Assembly (NCBI GenBank): GCA_037975125.1
Contig: CM075851.1
Location: 125,135,134 to 125,199,133, forward strand
DNA length: 64,000 bases
Source of the DNA: Latrodectus hesperus
Lineage: Eukaryota > Arthropoda > Arachnida > Araneae > Theridiidae
Reading direction: 5' to 3'
The position numbers were made by a program, and so were the translations under genes. Below the pieces are notes generated by a model. It made no database searches. It had not been told where the DNA came from and saw only the letters and a program-made list of their open reading frames with translations. Position 1 is the stretch's first letter. The number at the start of each line of letters is the position of its first letter. Below, piece after piece: positions 58,844 to 64,000 of the stretch.

Positions 58844-60507
58844 CAGTAGAACTCTAATTATCCGAACTCTGTTTATCTGAATCGCTGATTATTCGAATAG
58901 TTTTCAGTACTACAGAAAAATAAATTATTAATGTAGAGGAGAAAGAAAAAGGTCAAGAGAAAAGAGAAGGGAAAAGATAAGAAAGTGACAACAGAGTTGA
59001 GCAATTCAGAAATATATTCTTTCGAAAATTCCTGGATGTCCATAAGTTCCTGCTTAAGATATAGGAGAATGGATTCTTTTCTTAGAGTTGGGTTCGTATG
59101 TCATTGGGCACCTCTGCTTTTATCAGCATTTTGTACTGTTAACTCCAAACCCAATGTTTCCTAGTTCCAGTTGTATCGGGTCACCCACTTTATTAATAAA
59201 GTCCGAGTCCTTTAATGGAGTCTAGGTGTAACTCTCTAGTATGGATCATGCCTAAAGAAGTTAATCTAGGGAGGGGGCAAGAGTCTCGCATTCGTAAATG
59301 ATATGCTTGGCCGTTACCTCTTGCATGACATTTCCTGCAGATTGGGTCTTGCTGAAACAGTCCCATTTAATGGAGGTGTTTTCTGAAATAGTAGTGCCCA
59401 GTTATGAAGCCTACGATTAATCGTATCTTCTGCCTAGAGCATCTTAGAATTTCAGAGGCAATCCTCGCTGATGATCCACAGATGATTCTGGTCTAAAAGT
59501 CAGTCATGCTAGCGATAGCTTCCTGACTTTCACCAGAAGAATATGGTTTGGAGGTAACTTCTATCTCCTGTGAAGGATTCATTGCTGCCCCTTCACTAGA
59601 TTGCTCTGAGTTCCCTTGTCTTTCTCAGCAAGGTCTACTTCAGAGGCTTCACCTGCAAATGCAGAAAGGTTTGTTATTTCTGTTTTTTCAGCCATAAAAT
59701 AACAATTAATAGGCTCAGGTAATACAACAGTCCACCCAGCATTGCCTGAGTTACTGGGCAAGGCAAAAAAGCTCTAGAAGTTCGCCAGGCAACTAGAGGC
59801 TCCGTTAAGACACAATTCCCGCGGTGCCTAATAGCCCTAGGCACGGGTCGCATTACACCAGGGTTTACGGGAGCTGGTTCGTGGCCTCTGATTCTATATT
59901 CAAGGCTATCCTGTCATTCCTACAGGACGTTTGGCGATCCACCATCTGCCGACGCACCTGGTAGCTGCTCAGGCCCCAGGGGAGAATGGATTATGAGTCA
60001 GGCCCTAGATTTCAAATTGCAAATGTCAGTAAACTTATTTAATGTGTTGATTAAGAACATGACCTCAATGTCCAAGTTGAAGCAGACACGGGACCATCAG
60101 CTAATGAAACATTTGCCGGATTTGAAGTGGGTGGTGCGTCAGCCCGAGTGGGACCACATCCACATTCTCAACGTCAAGAGATGGCTGTCCGAAAACATAT
60201 GAAGGCAATGAAACAGCTCACTGACCGAGATGTTCACCAAGCAATGACTTTCATTTAGATCACTGTACATACATACTGTATTAATGTACAGCACATGTAA
60301 AGTATTTTAACATGCAAAAGTGTTGCATTTTCATTTAATTGATAAAAAGTTATTTTTCGTTTAAAAAAATATGTAACTTTTTTTGTCATTTGCACCGTTC
60401 AATAATTAAAATAGACCGTTTTTTACAAAAAAGTCCAATTAATTGAATTTTGGATGATTCGAAATGCAGCCCAGTCCCATTTGATTCTAATGACTGGAGA
60501 TCTACTG
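58844..60507. mobile_element. Tigger/pogo-like (TcMar) DNA transposon remnant, interrupted by LINE L7
   Basis: The left end reads CAGTAGAACTCTAATTATCCGAACTC, here given in parts: CAGTAGAACTC then TAATTATCCGAAC, the standard look of Tigger/pogo termini. The right end, read in reverse complement, starts CAGTAGATCTCC. TA dinucleotides flank both ends (58842-58843 and 60508-60509), as expected for Tc1/mariner-type insertion. No transposase is recognisable; a 69-codon frame at 59993-60202 has no motif I know. A LINE fragment with 12-bp target duplication sits inside it. The element lies in the TINAG-like intron between 57485 and 61871. Confidence 0.65.
59076..59980 (-). mobile_element. LINE L7, internally deleted copy inserted in the Tigger-like element
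   Basis: Flanked by GGAGAATGGATT at 59064-59075 and again at 59981-59992, a perfect 12-bp target-site duplication. This marks a single retrotransposition event of about 905 bp. On the minus strand the 5' part (59760-59980) is GC-rich and non-coding in appearance. It passes into the GNAGWTVVLPEPINCYFMAE and EASEVDLAEKDKGTQ segments also found in L6, then the SRQKIRL..TGHYYFR ending and the 3' UTR shared with L5. Endonuclease and most of the polymerase are absent, so this is a short non-autonomous derivative or an internally deleted copy. Confidence 0.8.
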
Positions 60508-61283
60508 TATTTCTCTATTGTTTGATCTTCTCGAACATTATGAGCACGCTTTAGAACTTTAAAAACTTTTTGAATCCTATTCTCTTTTAGTACCTTAGAA
60601 ACCTTTTAAATACTTTTTTTGAACCTAAAATAATTTTAAAAGCTAAGGTGCTTATTAAACTTGTATAAGCTGCCTGCCTGTATATAGTTATCAACTTTCA
60701 TTTCATGCCATTTTTTTCCTTTTCATAATTAAGTGTTCATACTATTTATGATATTGCTTTCAATGTATATAATGTTTTTAATGCCATAATTACCCTAGAA
60801 ATTGTTAAATGTCTTTTCATTGATTGTAAATTGTTTCTCCATTGATTGTTGTATGTGTCACCATGTTAAATTTTATTTTTAACTCAGAGAAAATATTTAA
60901 TGCTATTGCCTGATGTTCAACAGGGCTTTAAGTCCCTTAAAATGTTTTGTAACTTTTTGCTACCAATTTGTAAGAACAATTTGTTTGCCTTGTTAAATGC
61001 CACGATGGTGGCGACCCTCAGGGACCTCGTAGAGGTGTGGAGCACACTAGGTGTTGGGGGGACGGCACCCGTTAATCTTAAGGTACAGTTCGGAACCTCC
61101 CCACAAAGTTATGAATGTATCTCTCTATCATTATTTCTCATTTACATTTGCAACTGTCGATATTCGTATTAACTGATGACGAATAATAAATAAAAACGCT
61201 TTTTTAAAAATCGCATACTCATTTCATTATATTGAAATAATTATGATACTCATCAAAATAGGAGAATAATTTAACAGCACATG

Positions 61284-61527
61284 TTGTTGTTACTAATGAC
61301 ACTTGGACAAGCCAAGCTCGCTATGCCTTGGCTATGCGAATTTAAGTCGATTGGGAGCGTCTTTCGTTTTAATCAGAGCACCATAAAGGTAAAAGTACGA
61401 CTTTGCTCTACACACATGCCATAGGTACCCGTTTATAGGGTAAGCATCCATGCCCGAACCGGAATTCGAATCCAGGACCTCCTTATCCGCAGTCAGGCAC
61501 GCTGACCACTAGACAAATTAGTCGGCT
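61284..61527 (-). repeat. Chimaeric SINE: family-B head joined to family-C tail, shortened
   Basis: Family-C tail complement (61284-61408) followed by family-B body and head in complement, with the middle of the B body deleted. ACAGCACATG at 61274-61283 and 61528-61537 is a 10-bp target duplication. The junction CTCTACACACATGCC matches the other two chimaeras. It lies about 340 bp upstream of the 61871 exon. Confidence 0.9.
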
Positions 61528-61870
61528 ACAGCACATGTAAATAAAGTGTCACAACTTTAAGACGAACAGTATATTCTAAATGAGAATATAATACTAATAA
61601 TGAAGGTATCAATATATGAGATTGGAATAATAATGCGATTGTGTGAAATTACACAGCTTTTTACAGCAGTATTTGTCGTGGAATATTCATTTCTTCCATA
61701 ACAATTAATATAGGTTTGCTCTATCAAAATCTTGAATAGATTGAGGACGCTACCTTCATTTCTTGACTTTCAATGTTGGCATTTCTTGACAAAAAATATA
61801 ATCGTTGAATGTAAAATTTTCTCTAGGAATTGGTTATGGGTGTGTGCTGTACTAATGTTTTATTCCATAG

Positions 61871-62021
61871 CTCTAGCCTCGGACCGGTTAGCTATCGAAT
61901 CCCTGGGGATGGAGCGCAAGGAGCTCTCTCCACAGCATTTGCTTTCCTGCCAGAAGAGGGGTCAAAGGGGATGCAGCGGAGGGCACTTGGATAAGGCCTG
62001 GTACTTCCTCAGGAAGAAAGG
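61871..62021 (+). CDS. TINAG-like: TINAG-like gene, exon of the peptidase-C1-like pseudo-domain
   Basis: Acceptor TTCCATAG, donor GTGAGT. The first two bases complete an Ala codon with the G carried from the previous exon, and the reading continues LASDRLAIESLGMERKE, then LSPQHLLSCQKRGQRGCSGG, then HLDKAWYFLRKKG with the last Gly codon split (GG|). LSPQ-x-LLSC and GC-x-GG-x-x-x-x-AW-x-(F/Y)L are standard landmarks of C1 peptidases after the active-site helix, and the S-D-R-x-A-I-x-S-x-G segment matches TINAG relatives. It is the last exon I can see. The catalytic His/Asn region and the C-terminus must lie beyond 64000. Confidence 0.97.
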
Positions 62022-63014
62022 GTGAGTGGTCTACTAGGAAGTAGACATTTTCCAGTTGTTTCCATTTATGACTTTCTCTGGAAAAAAGAATTTGCGTCCT
62101 AAATTTCATATCAACTCGAAAAGTGGGGGTTATTCACATTATCTTATACTTTTAAATTCCACTTGAAAAAACCGCATGGTTTGATGATAAGACTGTGTGG
62201 ATGTGAAGTGAAAAATCTGTCTCGAAATGCCAAATTGGCAACTAAATGATTAGATTATTGTATTTCAGTTCGTGTGTTCGATACCCCTCTCGGGTATTGA
62301 CTTTGTTGTAGAATGAAAATCCATTTTAGAATGTTAAGTTCAAATTCGATAAATCTCGTGAGCAAATTCGAGCAAAGTTGAATCTGAGATTTGATTTGTT
62401 TTGTTGATCTACAATACAGATCAACAAGCAAACCAAATCTTGGGTTTGAATCTTGTTTATAATGAATAACGGAGACGAATGATACGCTTTTATTTCCTGG
62501 CTTACAGCTGTCGGAGGGAGTGCTTGAGGGTTTTCCGAGTTTTTTTCCATTGTAACATGTGAATACGACCCATTACTGAGACAAGAGCTTTTAAAAAGTA
62601 AACCATTTCTAATTTAAGAAAAGAAAAAGAAAATGAAAATATCACATCTTAAATCACGTATAAAACCAATGTAGTCTATTCACTAAAATCTTACGACTGT
62701 AATTTAATAGTAGAATTAATTTAGGCCATTTTTAATTCTAACATTTGTTATATATACTTGAATATTTAAAACATAGACAACTTGACCAATTAAATGTATA
62801 ATGATACATATTTTTAAATAGCAGAATATGCAACACGTTCTTATTAAATTATAAATACAATTTAATTGTGTTTAAATTTATTTGCGATATATACAATGGA
62901 TTTACTTTCAGCTATATACAATTTAATGCTACAATTGTTAGAGTTGTTCTAACGCAAGTACTCATTTTTAAGATGAATAAATTGATTATAACTAAAATGG
63001 GTAAAAGTTACCAG
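62022..63014. other. Intron start of the TINAG-like gene
   Basis: After the donor at 62022 only a family-A remnant (62230-62345) and a family-F remnant (about 62440-62600) are seen; no further exon was found up to the end of the window. Confidence 0.6.
62230..62345 (+). repeat. SINE family A, old fragment
   Basis: Keeps CCAAATTGGCAACTAAATGA, TTCAGTTCGTGTGTTCGATA and CCCCTCTCGGGTATTG with a weak body. It is the first repeat downstream of the last visible TINAG-like exon. Confidence 0.55.
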
Positions 63015-63250
63015 ATGGGTACGGGATTGGCGCGATTTCAAATTTTGGCACCAAGCGCTCTACAGCTCTGTCGCCAACCTAAATTGCGTCACTACGCGCG
63101 ATAAATTTCAACCAATAACGATCGCGTTCAAACTTCGGCTTTGAAATCACGCGTTTTTTCGAATTCCAAATATTAAAAAGTTGAATATTTCATTACAATT
63201 AAATACTGTAGAAGTTTTAAAATTGGAATAAATAAAGGAAATTTTTATCA
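63015..63250 (+). repeat. Dispersed repeat, copy 2, next to the 131-bp array
   Basis: GGCGCGATTTCAAATTTTGG, CACCAAGCGCTCTACAGCTC, GTCGCCAACCTAAATTGCGT, CACTACGCGCGATA and GAATATTTCATTACAATTAA match copy 1 at 1291-1510. Here the repeat leads straight into the tandem array. A core plus internal tandem repeats is the plan of non-autonomous Helitron- or DINE-like elements, but no diagnostic ends were identified. Confidence 0.8.
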
Positions 63251-63251
63251 C

Positions 63252-63835
63252 TTGATTTTAAATATACCGAGCAATGGCGCCCACCTTAAAAAAAACATCA
63301 GTGTAGTGCTACCTACTGCAGTGCCAACCGGGCAGTAAAACTAAATTTCGAACGTTAAAAAATTTCACTTTTTGTTTAAACTAGAATTTTAAATATACCG
63401 AGCAATGGCGCCCACCTTAAAAAAAACATCAGTGTAGCGCTACCTACTGCAGTGCCAACCGGGCAGTAAAACTAAATTTCGAACGTTAAAAAATTTCACT
63501 TTTTGTTTAAACTCGAATTTTAAATATACCGAACAATGGCGCCCACCTTAAAAAAAACATCAGTGTAGCGCTACCTACTGCAGTGCCAACCGGGCAGTAA
63601 AACTAAATTTCGAACGTTAAAAAATTTCACTTTTTGTTTAAACTCGAATTTTAAATATACCGAGCAATGGCGCCCACCTTAAAAAAAACATCAGTGTAGC
63701 GCTACCTACTGCAGTGCCAACCGGGCAGTAAAACTAAATTTCGAACGTTAACAAATTTCACATTTTGTTTAAACTGGAATTTTAATATACCGAGCAATGA
63801 CACCTACATAAAAAAAATATCAGTACGCGGCACAT
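63252..63835. repeat. 131-bp tandem array, four full units and a decayed fifth
   Basis: GCAATGGCGCCCACCTTAAA recurs at 63271, 63402, 63533 (one change) and 63664, exactly 131 bp apart, and as a diverged GCAATGACACCTACATAAAA at 63794. Each unit also has AGTGTAG[CT]GCTACCTACTGC and GCCAACCGGGCAGTAAAACT. The units are almost identical. It directly follows a dispersed repeat at 63010-63250. Confidence 0.97.
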
Positions 63836-64000
63836 TCTAACACTAACATGCAATACACACAACTTAAAAATTCATATACTTACTTTCTTACTACCATCAC
63901 GCTCTAAATAAAAAAAACGTAAGTTCAAAACATTCTCATCCATAGTTAATTATCGTTAGCAACACACAAACTCCAAAATTCGAATATTGAAACTCAATTA

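Noticed and set aside
59993..60202. 69-codon frame as Tigger transposase
   Set aside because: It lies in the right place but shows no DDE or helix-turn-helix motif I can recognise, so it was not annotated as transposase.
63252..63835. CRISPR-like array
   Set aside because: The 131-bp units are contiguous without variable spacers, and the genome is eukaryotic.

Overview
The window looks like a stretch of an AT-rich, repeat-laden metazoan nuclear genome. There are no operons, genes are split by kilobase-scale introns with GT..AG borders, and most of the sequence is intronic or intergenic DNA filled with tRNA-derived SINEs, 5'-truncated LINE fragments and DNA-transposon remnants. The mix of SINE types (several tRNA-like heads, tails ending in AAC repeats) and the protein-level matches suggest an arthropod, most likely a spider. 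That organism call is inference from recollection of such repeats, not proven by the window.

One real protein-coding gene is recognisable, on the + strand from about 41.1 kb to past 62.0 kb. Five consecutive internal exons (41076-41139, 51377-51481, 55490-55580, 57344-57485, 61871-62021) join in perfect phase to about 184 codons. They encode the middle of a TINAG-like protein (vertebrate TINAG/TINAGL1, Drosophila Swim). The order is a cysteine-rich VWC-like module, a short cathepsin-propeptide-like linker, and then the N-terminal part of a papain/cathepsin-B-like domain whose active-site Cys is replaced by Ser, so it should be a secreted non-catalytic pseudopeptidase. The exons for the signal peptide and somatomedin-B-like region, and for the C-terminal half with the His/Asn region, were not found and probably lie outside the window.

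Layout: 1-3.5 kb is mostly unassigned AT-rich sequence with one dispersed repeat (1291-1500), whose relative sits at 63.0 kb. 3.5-4.75 kb holds a decayed LINE fragment with RNase H remnants. 5.2-6.9 kb has two adjacent hAT-type elements with perfect 8-bp target duplications. 8.5-9.0 kb is a piggyBac-type MITE flanked by TTAA. 9-41 kb is a nested landscape of at least six SINE families, plus a LINE 3' end at 10.7-11.2 kb. 41-62 kb is the TINAG-like gene, whose introns carry further SINEs, LINE fragments, a Tigger/pogo-like element with a LINE inserted into it, and AT microsatellites. 63.25-63.83 kb is a 131-bp tandem array.

The most notable structures are: the Cys-to-Ser pseudo-active site; a modular SINE system in which one tail of about 125 bp is joined to three different heads, with whole chimaeras bounded by their own target duplications; LINE 3' ends that share the AAC-repeat tail of those SINEs and so are candidate drivers; and a possible small signal-peptide first exon at 47459-47496 inside the gene's largest visible intron. 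SINE family letters (A-G) and LINE labels (L1-L7) used here are local names.
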